The notes: generated from the letters alone by a model not told the origin. A stretch of DNA of 64,000 nucleotides from Macropodus opercularis (GCA_030770545.1 CM061104.1:15633001-15697000), one strand, 5' to 3'; positions 37,501 through 49,919 are shown, counted from the first letter of the stretch. A program made the numbers and translations.

Positions 37501-37671
37501 TCAGAAGACCGTTACAACCTGAAGACTATTGAGGATCAGCTGGGAACTGACATTAAGCCCATTCCCAGCAGCATCGATAAGAGCCTGTATGTGGCAGAGT
37601 TTCACTCTGTTGACCCAGGTGAAGATGAATGTGACGACAAAGCCAAAAACAAGGAACTGGGAGCAGCCTGA
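34565..37671 (+). CDS. DDX6-like DEAD-box RNA helicase (p54/RCK family)
   Basis: ATP-dependent RNA helicase of the DDX6/Dhh1 family, acting in cytoplasmic mRNP granules (P-bodies) in translational repression and decapping-linked decay. Eleven coding exons join in phase to 483 residues, the same length I recall for human DDX6: 34565-34728, 34889-34952, 35043-35147, 35503-35632, 35895-36041, 36146-36240, 36342-36464, 36559-36687, 36985-37165, 37247-37348, 37460-37671. Motifs in order: Q motif (KPSPIQ), motif I AKNGTGKS (128-135), Ia PTRELALQ, Ib TPGRI, II DEAD (234-237), III SAT, IV IIFCN, V TRGID, VI HRIGRSGR. The N-terminal 55 residues and C-terminal acidic tail are the least conserved parts. 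Position beside bcl3 and tomm40 suggests the fish DDX6 paralogue (sometimes named ddx61) rather than ddx6 itself; this cannot be settled here. All catalytic motifs are intact. Confidence 0.93.
36688..36712 (+). repeat. GT repeat overlapping a splice donor
   Basis: The donor GTGAGT of ddx6-like exon 8 runs straight into (GT)n. Every unit offers an alternative GT, although the first is the best donor. Confidence 0.85.
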
Positions 37672-37676
37672 ATAAA
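37671..37676 (+). other. poly(A) signal overlapping the stop codon
   Basis: AATAAA begins at the last base of the TGA stop (37669-37671). An ATTAAA follows at about 37697. Use of the first would give a 3' UTR of only about 20-30 nt. Confidence 0.35.
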
Positions 37677-37802
37677 TGGTCAGTTTTTTTTTCCAGATTA
37701 AAAAACATTGTTGTTGTTGTTTTTGGGTGAATGGTTGCATTACAATTTGAGTTTAGCTCTCCAGATTACGAAAGGTTGCTGAGCCTTTTGTGTGGCCCGT
37801 GT

Positions 37803-39067
37803 TATGTGGGGGAAAAAAGTATTTGAACCCCAGCTGATTTTGTAAGTTTGCCCACTAACAAAGAAATTATCATTCTGTAATGTCAATGCTAGGTTTCTTT
37901 GAACAGTGGGAGACACAATAACAAAAAAATCCAGAAAAATGCATTTCAAAATAAGTTATAAATTAATTTGCATTTTCATGAAGGAATTAAGTATTTGATC
38001 CCTTTGCAAAACTTGCTTTAGTACTTGGCAAAATCATTTTGGCACTCACAGAGGTCAGCTGTTTCTTGTAGTTGGCCACCAGGTTTGCACACATCTCAGG
38101 GGGATTTTGGCCCACTCCTCTTTGCAGATCCTCTCCAAGTCATTAATGTTTTGTGGCTAATGTTTGGCAACTCGAACCTTCAGCTCCCTCCACAGATTTT
38201 CTATAGGATTAAGGTCTGGAGACTGACTAGGCCACTCCATGACCTTAATATGCTTCTTCTTGAGCCAATCCTTTGTTGCCTTGGCTGTGTGTTTTGGATA
38301 ATTGTCGTGCTGGACACGACCCATTTTCAATGCCCTGACTGAGGGAAGGAGGTTCTCACCCAACACTTGACGTTACGTGGCCCCAACCATCCTCTTTTTT
38401 TTTTTTTTTTTAATGCAGTGCAATTGTCCTGTCCCCTTGGCAGAAAACCACTCCCAAAGCATAATGTTTCCTCCATATGTGACTGTGGGGACTGTGTTTT
38501 TGGAGTCATAGGCAGCATTCCTCCTCCTCTGAAAACGCAGAGTTGAGTTGGTGCCAAAGAGCTCGATTTTGGTCTCAGCTGACCACAGCACTGTCACCCA
38601 GTCTTCCTCTGAATCAGTCCGATGTTCAGTGGCAAACTTCAAACGGGCCTGTAGATGTGCTTTCTTGAGCTGGGGACTTCAGGATTTCAGTCCTTTACTG
38701 CGTAGTGTGTTACCAATAGTTGACATCCTTGGAAAGCTCTTGGCCATGGTGAAGAGTTTGAATGAATCTGGATTGATTCTGTGGACAGGTGTCTTGTATA
38801 CAGGTCACGAGCTGAGAGGGCTCCCAATGTCATCTAGTTACCTGTGTAAGATACACCTGGGAGCCAGAGATCTTGCTGACTGAGAGGGGATCAAATACTT
38901 ATTTCCATTGTGAAAATTCAAATTAATTTATAACTTATTTTTAAAATGCATTTTTCTGGATTTTGTGTTGTTGTTATTTTTGTGTGTCTTACTGTTCAAC
39001 TAAACCTAGCACTGACATAGTGGGCAAACCTCAGTTGAGGTCCAAATAATTTTTTTCCCTGACTGTA
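37803..39067 (-). mobile_element. degenerate Tc1/mariner transposon with long terminal inverted repeats
   Basis: Element of about 1.26 kb flanked by TA. Ends of about 200 nt are imperfect inverted repeats, with matching blocks such as aagtatttga and ttataaattaattt at both ends. Remnant transposase lies on the minus strand in at least two frames (38642-38373 and 38366-38157): ETKIELFG, a degenerate D-N-x-PKHT block, and WPSQSPDLNPIENLW. The first catalytic Asp of the DDE triad is replaced by Ala (WSAETK), a poly-T run at about 38394-38412 interrupts the frame, and the N-terminal part is shortened. The copy is inactive. It lies just downstream of the ddx6-like stop codon. Confidence 0.9.
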
Positions 39068-41936
39068 TATGGTCAATGAAGAAATAAAAAGTTGTATTTG
39101 CTTCACTGCCTGTCGTTTACTGCCATTCACATTAAATACGTTCTTTTTTTTTCGTTTCTTTTTTTAACTATAATGGTACGTGATCATTTTAGTATGAAAG
39201 GGGAAAAACACAACTTTGCAAATACATAGTATCCTCTTGCAATAAGGAGATTAACAGAAGTTTTTCAGGATTTAAAGTGGAAAGGTTAAGATCTGTTCTC
39301 CTGCACTCAGCAGATTTGGACAGAGCTGATCGGCAGCCTGCAGGTTTGCTTAAGCTATGAGGCCTTCTCTTCTTATGTTTAACTCTGCTTTTGTTGTTTG
39401 TTTTTCAGGACAAACTTGATACCTGGCATTCATCACAGAATAGTGGCAAATGGTCACAAGATGCAAGCATTTCTCTTTTCCACTTTGTCATCAAAATAGT
39501 CTTTTAGATTTACAGTTTATAACGAGTTACAGTTATCATTCCAGTTGTCTGTGCAAATTTACCAGCATTTACTTCACTTGGAAATACAACTTTGATCAAA
39601 TGGTCACTGTCCTTGTACATAAATTTGGAAAGTCTGTCGCAGAACTGAGCCACACTCAACAAAAGCTTGAAAAGATTAACTTGTCTCTACTTTACTGTAC
39701 TCTTAGATTGAGAATGTGAAACCAAAGGGGTGCATAAAGGATGGAGCCCAACTCTCATCCATACTGTGCTGATGAACAACATATTGCCATGTTTACAAAA
39801 ACAAATCTCACTATTACAACTCTCATTTTGTCACAGGTTTGGTTTTAACAACACTCTGGAGCAAAGTGTGAACATGCACGTGATTGGCAGCAATAATGAA
39901 GTAGATTCCAACATTTGACTAATTAAATGTCAGCAGCAAAGGGCATAACAAACATTATACCATCACTGCTGGAATGATGTTTATGGATTCAGGGAGTTTT
40001 CGCTCAAGTCTCTGGTCAAGAGATGTAAGAACAGTTGACGTCTTCCAGTCCTTTTGCTGTGAAACTTCCCGTACATAAATGAATCCACTTTTCTTTGTTT
40101 GATATTTTTGCTGTAAAATATGATTATTTGTCATCACGTCCTTCCTGTCAGCTTGATTCAGTCCTTCTGTTTTTTTTTCTTAGACCCCTCAGATTACAAT
40201 AGTTTGGTCATGACACTCATGCCAGATGCTGTTCTTCAACGTTTCAGTAAACTGAAGACTTTTAAGTGGGCACATAATACAGTGTCCATTATGCGCATGC
40301 CCATTATTCATGTTTTTTATTAAAACTTTATTCTCATCAACTTTGGTGCAGAGAACTGGGAATGTGGTTTGTAAATAAGGCAGACTTTAAACATTGTTGG
40401 TTTATTCATATTATTTGAGGATGGTGATATTCAAAAGAGAACCAACAATGGAATAAGAATACATTAGAATATTAGGATCAACAACAAAAATCACCGTTTG
40501 CTGGTTTAAACCAGCTACAGAACGTCTCTGTATTGCTAACCGTTGCAGCAGAAATTATATGGTCATTGATGAATGGAGTGCAGGTTTGTTAAAGCCCAGA
40601 TATAATGATCGCAGACTCCAAAATTAAGTAGAAAATGTCTTTAATCCAGTAAAAAAAAAATTGCGCTATGCATAACTTTCTCAGGTTTAGCAGATCTGAA
40701 CACGAAGGCCTTAGTTATCCTTGCGTCCATGCTGTTACTGGGTCCCTCCTTCTCCAAAGTGCCTTAGTCTAAAGTCAGAACTCTGCTTCACTGTTTTTAT
40801 TGAAGGCATGATTGCGCCCGAACATTAAACTCTTGCACTATGTGAAGACTTGTCATTTTCATTCGTAAGTAAGTGCGTCTCAAATTTGTAACTTCAATAC
40901 TGTGAAATTTCCAGGAATTCTTTACCCTCAGTGGAGACATCACTTATACATGTTGTGTGAGCGACAATAACAGATGTTATTAGAATGTAGGCTTGTAACT
41001 GGGAACTGTTTCATGACTGATGACAAGATGTTTTAAGGAGAATGACGACCAAGAATTCTTTGAAATGTGTAAATGCCAGCAATTCAAATTAAAGTCCAAC
41101 TGACAGACTTCCTTTTCTGTCTTCATTTGATGTCAGCTATTTGTAAATTGTAATTGTGTCAAAAACTTGTTGCTGTCCACTTCGATATTTCATGCTCCTG
41201 GCACGTAAGTTGTTTCAAACACCTTGGAGAGTTTGCTTCACTTCCTGCTTGAATCTCAGCTCAGCTACGCCTGTGTCTTGGCGTAATCCCAGACTGACTT
41301 AATGTTAAGAACGCTGCTCTGTCCAGGACACACCATCTGTTCTAGACTCTCTGTTGTTAAAAATAGGTTTGTCTGTTGAAATACTGGGGTCATTGTCTTG
41401 CTGCAGAATCAATGTATTAATGATCAGACGTCTCGCTGCTGTTATTAGTTAAGAATCAACATGTAAAGTGTGTGAACTACGTACTAGTATAATACTAAGT
41501 ACTTTGTTTCCGGTTTGGAAGTGGTTAAATTTGTGCCTATTTCTTATGTTGGTAATATGACGTTAAATCTCGAAGAGTCGCATTTAATCTTACATTTCAA
41601 ATGTGTAGGTGCAATCTAAGCTATTCAAAAGGGAAAAACTGTTGTCTTCAAACAGGACCAGCGTAATAGGATGCAACGTTACTACGTCTGACTGAAGCAT
41701 CGCTTTCTGTGCCCTGGCCCCTAAATCAGCTGTACCCTTGGAATGTCATTCAGCGGGAGCTGGAATGAAACCAACGTTAAGCGAACGCACCTCGCCGTAC
41801 GTCATATGGAGCCGGCAATGGGAGATGTTGCTCCAGCCAATGGTGGTTGAAATTAACTGGAGATTAGCCAATCAACGGACAAGACACGAGAAATGGGCGG
41901 GCACTCTGCGACTACGGTCACGGACGTTGCCGTGAA
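39068..41936. other. intergenic, ddx6-like to tomm40
   Basis: About 2.9 kb. An AATAAA near 39082, right after the transposon, may be the original distal poly(A) signal of the helicase gene. No further coding exon was recognised. The frames at 39450-39719 and 40120-40323 have no family resemblance. Confidence 0.45.
41837..41882 (+). promoter_or_regulatory. paired CCAAT boxes in the tomm40 promoter
   Basis: CCAAT at 41837-41841 and again at 41878-41882, 41 nt apart, about 100 nt upstream of a likely non-coding first exon ending near 41977 (GTCAGC|GTGAGT). No TATA box is seen, which suits a housekeeping gene driven by NF-Y-type sites. Confidence 0.5.
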
Positions 41937-42552
41937 CTTTGCCGGTGTTTAACAACTGCTGGACTCTAGTCGTCAGCGTGAGTAGCTGCATTAACCAACT
42001 ATCTCCGTATAATGATCAAAATCAAATAATAACAGGATAATGACCACTTTAATCACCACCTACCGCCTTCCTAGCTGTCTTGTTTTCTGTGTCTAGAGGT
42101 CTCGTGGTCGACTCCACATGGCTACCTAGCCAGCTAGCTAGCCAACCAGCCAACCCTGCTAGCTTGCGTTAGCCTTCACATGTTAAATCATGCCACGCTG
42201 GCGGACAGATTTACTGGGCGCTAGAAAGTCTTGAGATGCGGCATCTATAGCAAACCGTTACCCCTCCGATTACCAGTTGGCTTGAAATTGCAAATCCCAG
42301 TTCATATCGCGACAGTCTGACTCAACCGGGCCTTAGCTAAAACCGACCCAACGTTACTGTTGCTGCCAGGACAAGGGGGCAGATCACAATCACCGCAGCT
42401 AGCGAGTCAGTGGGAGATAAACGACTTTAGCTACATCGGATATACTGCTCGAATAGTGGGTAACGCCACTCAGTGTTTCGCACCACTGATACAGTGGTAG
42501 GTATGGAGTAACCTCTGGTCGTCCCTTTCCCAGGCTGTTACAGGCTCAGAGT

Positions 42553-45140
42553 ATGGGCAGTGTGTTGGCTGCCGCCTCTCCCAACCCGGCCCCAGCTGCA
42601 GCTGGAGGTGGGCAAGGTGTGCCAGGGATGGTCTCTGTCCCTCCAGGGTTTACTATGCCCTCCGTATCCTCCGTCCCCTCGTCTGGATCGGACCAGCAAC
42701 CAGCGGATTCCTCGCTGACAAACCCAGGCACATATGAGGAGTGCCACCGCAAATGCAAAGGTTAGGAAACCCTGCTGCACGGTGTCACATCTACTGAATA
42801 GTGTTTAAGATTCATCGTATTGCAGTGAAAGTGTTAAAATGTTAAAATGGTCGTTTTTAAGAGTTTGTTTGTCCAGTTTGTAATGTCAGGTGTGTTTTTT
42901 TTATACCCGTTTTAGAGGTGTTCCCTCTGCAGATGGAGGGGGTGCGGTTAGTGGTCAACAAAGGCCTTAGTAACCACTTCCAGGTCAGCCACACTGTCAA
43001 CCTCAGCACCCTGGGTGATTCTGGTTATCGTTTTGGTACCACATACGTAGGCAGTAAACAGACTGGACCAACAGAGGTAATGGCCATTTTCCTTATATTA
43101 AATTTTCCATTTGAACAGCACTGTCGTTTGTGACAGAAATTTAAACATTGTATTATCTCAGTTGACTGTGTGCATTCGTAAGTAGACAAAAGCATAGTGT
43201 TTGAAATACAAGAAAGAAAATTGTGTTTGACAGTTGTATGTGGAATGAAACTGCTAGTCTCATCATGCAAAGCGTTGTATTGCTTTTAGTTAGTTTAGCT
43301 GGATTTGTTTCATTATCAATTTGTCAGCAGCGATGATTTGACCTAGTTAATGCTGCATGAGCAGAATTTCAGCAAATTTCAGTAAATCTATATGAAATGG
43401 CTAAAAAACAAAGGTTTTGGAATGAAATGCTGTGGTGGGACCCGAATGAAACAAATGCTCAATATTAAAACCTACTGAGATCAGATGATTTTTATTATGA
43501 CCTAAAAGTTAAGAGAACAATAGAGTTAACAGATGGAGAACTGGCTTTTCCAGTACTGTACTTTCAACCGTTCAGATGCCATTAAGTCCAAGACTTGGGC
43601 TCTTGACTTTCTTTTGACATGGAAGGATTAAAATGGTATACAGACCCCTTGAAAGCTGAAAGGTGTGTGTTTTGTTTTTTCTTACTAGTCGTTTCCGGTC
43701 ATGGTCGGTGATATGGACAATACTGGCAGCCTGAATGCCCAGATCATCCACCAGCTCACATCTGCTGTTCGCTCCAAAATAGCCATCCAGGTATGTAGAT
43801 CTGTAGCGGGACCAGCCTCCCCGGTGTGTTTCTTCTGATTCGTTCAGCTCTTTGCTTCATTAACAATTTCTTTTTGTACTTTCATTTATTGTAGACTCAA
43901 CAGCACAAGTTTGTAAATTGGCAATGTGACTTGGAGTATCGTGGAGAAGATTTCACTTCTGCTGTTACGTTTGGAAATCCAGATGTTCTTGTTGGTTCTG
44001 GTATGATTTTTCTCTGGATTGTAGTGTGTGTTTAAAGTAGTTAGAAACCTATCCACTGTATAAATATGACTATATAAACAAAAGTACTTTTACTATTTTC
44101 TTCCAGGAATTTTGGTAGCACACTATCTCCAGTCTATCACGCCTGCGCTAGCCCTAGGCGGGGAGCTAGTGTACCACAGGAGGCCTGGGGAGGAAGGAGC
44201 GATCACCTCCCTCCTGGGCAGGTACACAGGTCAGTTCACACATTCACATGTTATTACAGTTGTTACGTTACTTTAGTATATAGCTACCAGTTACCAAAAT
44301 ACTGGCAATAGTTGTGAGGAGATTTGTCTTTACTATGTTTGAGTGATAAGATCTTCCTGTTCTTTCCAGGTGAGAACTACGTAGCTACACTGACCGTAGG
44401 AGGAGCAGGCGCTCATGCTACATACTATCACAAAGCCAATGATCAGGTATTTAGCTTTAGGAAACATTTGTGTTCTATTCTTGTGTATGCAAAAAGGATT
44501 CAAAAGTGTTCCTTAACCCTTGTGGGACCTTCGAGGAGTCAGAACAACCCCACTGTAATATAGGGGGAGCTCAGACACAAGGGTTGGGTAAAACAACCTT
44601 CGTGGGTGTTGTATCCAAGCAATGAACATGTGTGTGTCTTCAAATGAACAAGTTCATCTACATGAAACGTTTTGTGATTTATCGTCTGTCTGTGGCTGTT
44701 TTATCCAACCCTTGTGTGGTCTTTGACCTTAGAACACCTCCTATTTTCCTTTTGACATCCTTGAAGGCTGCATGAGGGTTAAATACTGTCTTCTTGCAGT
44801 TGCAGGTGGGCGTAGAGTATGAAGCCAGCACAAGGACACAAGAAACCACAACATCGATTGGTTACCAGTTGGACCTTCCTAAAGCTAACTTACTCTTCAA
44901 AGGTAAATAAAGTTCTGTAGCCGTAGTACAGTTCGGTGACTAGATTACAAAATCATTTTACGTTCATAAAGAGGTCTCACACAATTTCACAATTTCTCAG
45001 GTACAGTTGACAGCAACTGGGTGGTCGGGGCAACCCTTGAAAAGAAACTGGTGCCACTGCCTCTCACGCTGGCTTTAGGGGCTTTCCTCAACCACCGCAA
45101 GAACAAGTTCCAGTGTGGCTTCAGTGTCACTATTGGGTAG
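42553..45140 (+). CDS. tomm40: translocase of outer mitochondrial membrane 40
   Basis: Beta-barrel pore of the TOM complex, through which nearly all nuclear-encoded mitochondrial precursors enter. Eight coding exons join in phase to 339 residues: 42553-42760, 42916-43076, 43689-43790, 43895-44000, 44107-44229, 44370-44446, 44800-44902, 45001-45140. The N-terminal 60 residues are Ala/Pro/Ser-rich and variable; the barrel begins around NPGTYEECHRKCKEVFP. Highly conserved Tom40 segments include LGDSGYRFG, GYQLDLPKANLLFKG, GATLEKKL and the C-terminal strand ending LGAFLNHRKNKFQCGFSVTIG. The ATG at 42553 has good context (A at -3, G at +4). A leader exon near 41940-41977 is likely. The neighbouring apoE cluster matches the vertebrate TOMM40-APOE linkage. 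Very secure. Confidence 0.97.
44513..44782. mobile_element. piggyBac-like MITE with TTAA target sites
   Basis: The 270-nt segment in tomm40 intron 6 begins TTAACCCT and ends AGGGTTAA, i.e. TTAA duplications around CCCT...AGGG termini, the hallmark of piggyBac-type elements. Internally 44575-44594 and 44698-44717 are inverted repeats matching at 19 of 20 positions. No coding capacity. A non-autonomous element is the best reading. Confidence 0.7.
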
Positions 45141-45475
45141 AAGTGCGGGGTCTACCTGGAGCCAGCTCGCAGGCCACAGCTTGGACCGGCACAGAGGCAC
45201 ACAGGAACCTGGACTACGTTTTAGAAATTGGACTCAGAGACTCTCTTCAAGTGTGATTTCTGCGCAGAGAGACAAAGACAAACTATCAAGGAGCCAGGAC
45301 TGGCCAAGCCATGCCTACACACTGTAGCACAACCGTCTTTCCTTTATGGTGTATTGGTTATACCCAGAGGCTAGAGAAATGTAAATCAGAGGGCATCAGG
45401 TGATGCATGAGAACATGTGATGTGAAAATCAAAGTGGTTAGACCTAATATATGGTGATCATGTGTGATGGATTGA

Positions 45476-45481
45476 AATAAA
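45476..45481 (+). other. poly(A) signal of tomm40
   Basis: AATAAA about 335 nt past the stop at 45138-45140. Confidence 0.75.
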
Positions 45482-46601
45482 TGTGATTACTTTTTATAAA
45501 ATTAGAACGTGTTGCTCTTTGCAAACAGCACAGTGAGAAAAAGATGAATTGTGAGCTACGAGAACCTTTAACCTTCTTTATGGAGGTGGTGTTAGGTGTA
45601 GGTTCATCATTTCCACCCAACGCATTTTAGATTAGCTGGACATATTAATATGAGACTGTCCTGAAGATGCTTGTTACATTTACATCTTGTTTCTCCCGCC
45701 TCCATGTGGCAAAACAACCTCAATGCAGGTTACATCTGTAGTCGCTGGCCTCTGCTTTGACGTGCTGTTGCTGTCGTTACTGGAGAATCTTCCTGGTTTA
45801 CCTTCTAAAACTCTTGTTTTTAATAGGTTGCCACGATTAGTCTTTTTTCCAGAAACACTCATGTCAACATTTTAAACTAAACATACTAAATAAGCAGGAC
45901 AGAACATCACCATGACTGATGCTAAGTTGTTGACCAATAAAATTGTGGAAGTTTGGCTCCTGGTGTAAATTTGGAGACATGCTGCCCACACTGACAGCCA
46001 GAATTATTTTTAAGATGCAGGTTTGTTTGCTAACCCCACAAAACCTTGTGTTTGCATCTTAAATGTTAAGAGACGTTGGAGACTTTTGAAAACGGTAATG
46101 ACATAAAACACATTTGTTGGAATCTGATCAGCAAATCACAATCTGCTGTAGGACTAATGGTAGTAGTTCTTCTCAGGTAGACATCAGGACCAGAGTGGCT
46201 GTCAACATGGAAAACATGGTTCCTGTAGGTAGACTTGGAAAAGGACACACATGTAAAACACAAGTCAGTGAAAACAGTGTCTGTGAATCTGATCACTAAC
46301 TAATTTTGAATTACAGCTTTAATGAGGTTTCTAATTTTACAAGTGGTCAGAAATGGGAGATAATGATCTGTGCTCTGATTTATGAATGAACGGAAAAAGA
46401 ATGAACCTAAAAGAATATTTTTAAAAAGACACGTGAACACTGGGGAGTATAAAATGTTGAGTACCTGACTGCAAATGATAGCGTGAATGATGGACTGATG
46501 ACCGTAGGGACAGTTGCGGGGTCTCTCATCCTGTCAGGAAAGATGAGCAGTGGTATCATGCAATCAATCTGTTCTTTTTCTGTTAATGTCAGCTGCGTCT
46601 C
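45482..46601. other. convergent intergenic region, tomm40 and meprin-like
   Basis: The two flanking genes point at each other. Extra meprin 3' exons (EGF and transmembrane segments) would have to lie here, but none could be found. No clear minus-strand AATAAA was noted. Confidence 0.4.
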
Positions 46602-49600
46602 TTACAGGTGGTTTAGACAGGTTTCCTTGTCGTCTGTTGACATCAGAGTCACATTGTTCAAATCTGATAATATCAGGTTCTTATGAAGGTCTGAGCCGTT
46701 GCGTATACTTGATAAATCTGCAACAAGAATCACATTTGGGAAAGGGAGAACATTTTAATTTGAGACAGCTTTAAAGCAACTGTAGCTTGTCTGAAATCAG
46801 CATAGAGGTCATTAACTGTTGAAACACATACCATCAAAGCTGAGGAGAAAGAAAACGCCTCCTTCTTTTAGGAAGTTTCCAGACCAAAATGTTCTTAAAG
46901 ACAGGAATTTCCTGTAGCCGAAGCGAGGTCCAGCATAGTACGACTGTCCACTGGTGTCATTGATGAGATGCCCCACCTTCCTGGGGTTACCCCAGTAGTG
47001 AAATGTCTCATTATCTCGATGTAAAGAAAGAGTAAACATTTTTACTCCCAATATATCTTCACAGGCTCAGATTCTATTTGTCCAAGGCGCTCACTCACCT
47101 CTGGTAAACATCCTCTCTGAATCGGTGGTGATGCTGATGTGCTTTGACATCCGCTGCTGGATATGAGGACTCTGGTCCAGCAGTGATACGGTCACCTGTC
47201 TCCAGGCACATGGCCAATGCAGCTGGTCGTCACCGTCTGTGGACACCAGCCGGAAAAAAACTCCAAAGTAATCCAGGTGAAAGTCCAGCACGAGCTGGAG
47301 GCCGTAGTTCTGTCTGGTCAAGAAGCGTGGACTTGGGAAGCTGGTGCCAACACTGCTGTTCGTCAGAAACTCGTCAAAGTTGGGAATATGCCAGACATGA
47401 TGCGGACACTCCATCTCAGACAGGTTGATGTCGTCCACTGAAATCCCCCCAGAAGAGTTGCCTCCTCCTTTACGAACCTCAAACTCTACCTGGAAGGGCC
47501 TGCTGGCGTTGAGAGAAACATGCTGGAGCTGCCATTGAGATGTTGGTGCACCTGTCAAACAACAATCAACATACAGTAGTGGTTAGTAGTAGATGGTATT
47601 CAACAGAGCAGAGTGACGTCTTGATCTGCTATGTGATATGAGTTTAGGGGACAAATTGAGAGGCCAGAGATGTGCACTTCACCCATGAATTGTCCCATCA
47701 GGTAGACGGCTTCCTCCGTTTCCGTCTCGTACTCTCTCATCCAGATGTTAAGTTGGTCTTGGTCGCTCCCGCTGCCAAAATAGAAAAACTGGAGACACTG
47801 ATGGCGTCTCTTTGGATTCATTTTCCTGCTCTGCATTTTGGCACCATCCCCCTTCTTTCCAGAAGCTGTGCTGCAGTGCATGAAGAAACCTCCTCCTGCA
47901 CACCAGTAAGCACAAGAGTGACCCCATGTCAACGGCACAAAGGTTTATTCTAGAGGCGACAGCGGGAATCCGTCTACGGCCGCGACTGCTCATACAGGGT
48001 CATACCTGCAGGTGAACTCAGGCTGGTGTGGTCGCAGAAGGGCCCAGATTCTGTCCTGCCAACTCTCTCCCAGCTGGTATTTCCTGAAGCACAAAGACCC
48101 GCGTCACAGATTCTCTCGTCCTCAAAGCTGCACGACGCCAGGAAGATGAGAGCCGATGCTAAGAAGCACACAAATCCAAGCTGTCAATACGCGGACACCC
48201 AACGACGTCAGCGGTTAGGCGTCATCACAACGGCTTACTGCAGTTATAAAGCTTCTGGAGCTTCAGGACATCATTGGGGCTCATTTCTAAAGGTTGACCT
48301 ATTACATCTTGAAACTCTGGCAGTTTGGTGATGATGGTGGAGCCGTTGCCATTGGAGAAGGCGTTTTTACTGTAGTGCATCACAGATCTGTAGTCATACA
48401 TTGTCCCCAATGTGGTAGTGAAGTTTGAGCTGTGCTTTCGGAAATTGTGTTCCATTCCTAAAAAGACACCGTCGTTAGCTTTCCTCAGTCAGTGTTTACA
48501 AATACTCTAATAATGCATTCACATAAAGTTTGTCCAAACCTTCCATAATGTTTTCCCAGACAACGGTCACGTACTCGTCTCTGTCATATCTCGACTGTTC
48601 GTGCCAGAAGCCGAGTGCATGGAGAAACTCGTGCTCCACTATGTAAAGGTGATCGCACCACTGTCCAATGGAGAGACTTTGGTTTCCCTGACGCTGGTTT
48701 CCAACATACGACCAACAGCTGTGCACAGAATGGTGAAAAAGAGGTGAGGAGCAAAAAACATATATAAGATTCTGAGCCCAGGTCATTTGTCTTTTCCAGC
48801 ATTTGTGTCAAACATAAGCTAATTAGTTGGTGCAGTAAATATAAAGAACTACAATGACAAAAATGACACAGTTCAATACTAATGTATCATATTATGTGGA
48901 CTGTAAAACATACAAATACACAACAATGAACACCTTTAATACTGGAGGTGAAATAATAACCTGTGACTCACCCATCAGCTTTGATGACTATGATGTAGTT
49001 GGGTTCATCTTCCCATGGTTTGAAGTCGATGCACGTCTTCAGTCGTATTTGGTCAAAAACACGCAGAGCAACTCCTTTGGCGTTCAGGTCTGTGTTTTAA
49101 GGTAAATAGAAGGGAAGCGAACTATTTCCTTTTCTACAGACTTTATCTGGACTACAACTGTAGTGCCTGGTCTTTATAATCAGGAACAACCATCTGCTGA
49201 CTTCACGTGGAGCAACTTAACAAACAGGAAATCAGCACCAGGCGTAAATGATGCCAGTGATTATAAACAAAACCAGGAAGTGAGAGAACAAGAGACAAGG
49301 GCAACAGAAACACTGCGCTCTCCAGGGGTCGGAGGGCTGAACCGTCACACTGTCAGGATCACACACGACTGCTTCTTCAGGTTTGCTGCTAATCATACTG
49401 GCTGTAACTGACACGGTGCAACCTGTTGTGCATAAAGCTGCCGAGTGGTTGTGAATCTGTGTGTCAGCTTGTCAAAGTCTCCACTGCTTGTTTGATGCTT
49501 AGAACGTTAATCAGGTTGTCTATTCCGCTGTTTCCTTCACAGCTGAATGACTCTGTCTTACCGAGGCTTTCATCCAACACGTACGGAACCGACATTTCCC

Positions 49601-49919
49601 ATCTGTACTGATCCTGCAGAACGATGTTCCTGTCACGGCTCTTCACAATCAGCAGATCAACAAGAACAAGAAGAGGGATCTCTGTGTCAACATAACATGC
49701 TCAGATGTGTTCTGTACAGACAACATGAAAGCAAATGCACTCTCACAGTCATTATTCTTATATCCCCCTCGTGTAGATCCAAACCTACAAGAAGAGCATT
49801 TGTTATTGTCTCTGCACAACCAAATAACAAATACGTTTGAATGCTGCTTGGCCTGAAGGTTTTAAACACACCGTCGTTTATCTCAGCAATGTCTGAAGCA
49901 GCTTCTTCATCTCCATCAC
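46602..49919 (-). CDS. meprin A subunit beta-like astacin metalloprotease (5' end missing)
   Basis: Zinc endopeptidase of the astacin/meprin group, secreted or brush-border bound. Eleven minus-strand exons join in phase (about 598 residues): 49919-49872, 49784-49747, 49640-49562, 49089-48972, 48718-48540, 48457-48239, 48158-48006, 47895-47683, 47551-47099, 47014-46832, 46717-46602. Order: propeptide (LDLHEGDIR), astacin domain with HEFLHALGFWHEQSR zinc site and SVMHY Met-turn, MAM domain (from SCSFEDERIC), MATH domain (from CPHHVWHIPNF). Wording such as GFFMHCSTASG and CPHHVWHIPNF is closer to meprin beta than alpha. The signal-peptide exon was not located. The frame ends at 46602-46604 right after the MATH domain; however CCT|GTAAGA there is a plausible donor, so EGF and membrane exons may have been missed. 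The propeptide exon could alternatively start at an in-frame ATG at 49959, but that gives a poor signal peptide. Confidence 0.88.

Noticed and set aside
38025..38883. Plus-strand frames within the Tc1 element
   Set aside because: Opposite strand of the decayed transposase; the transposase similarity is on the minus strand only.
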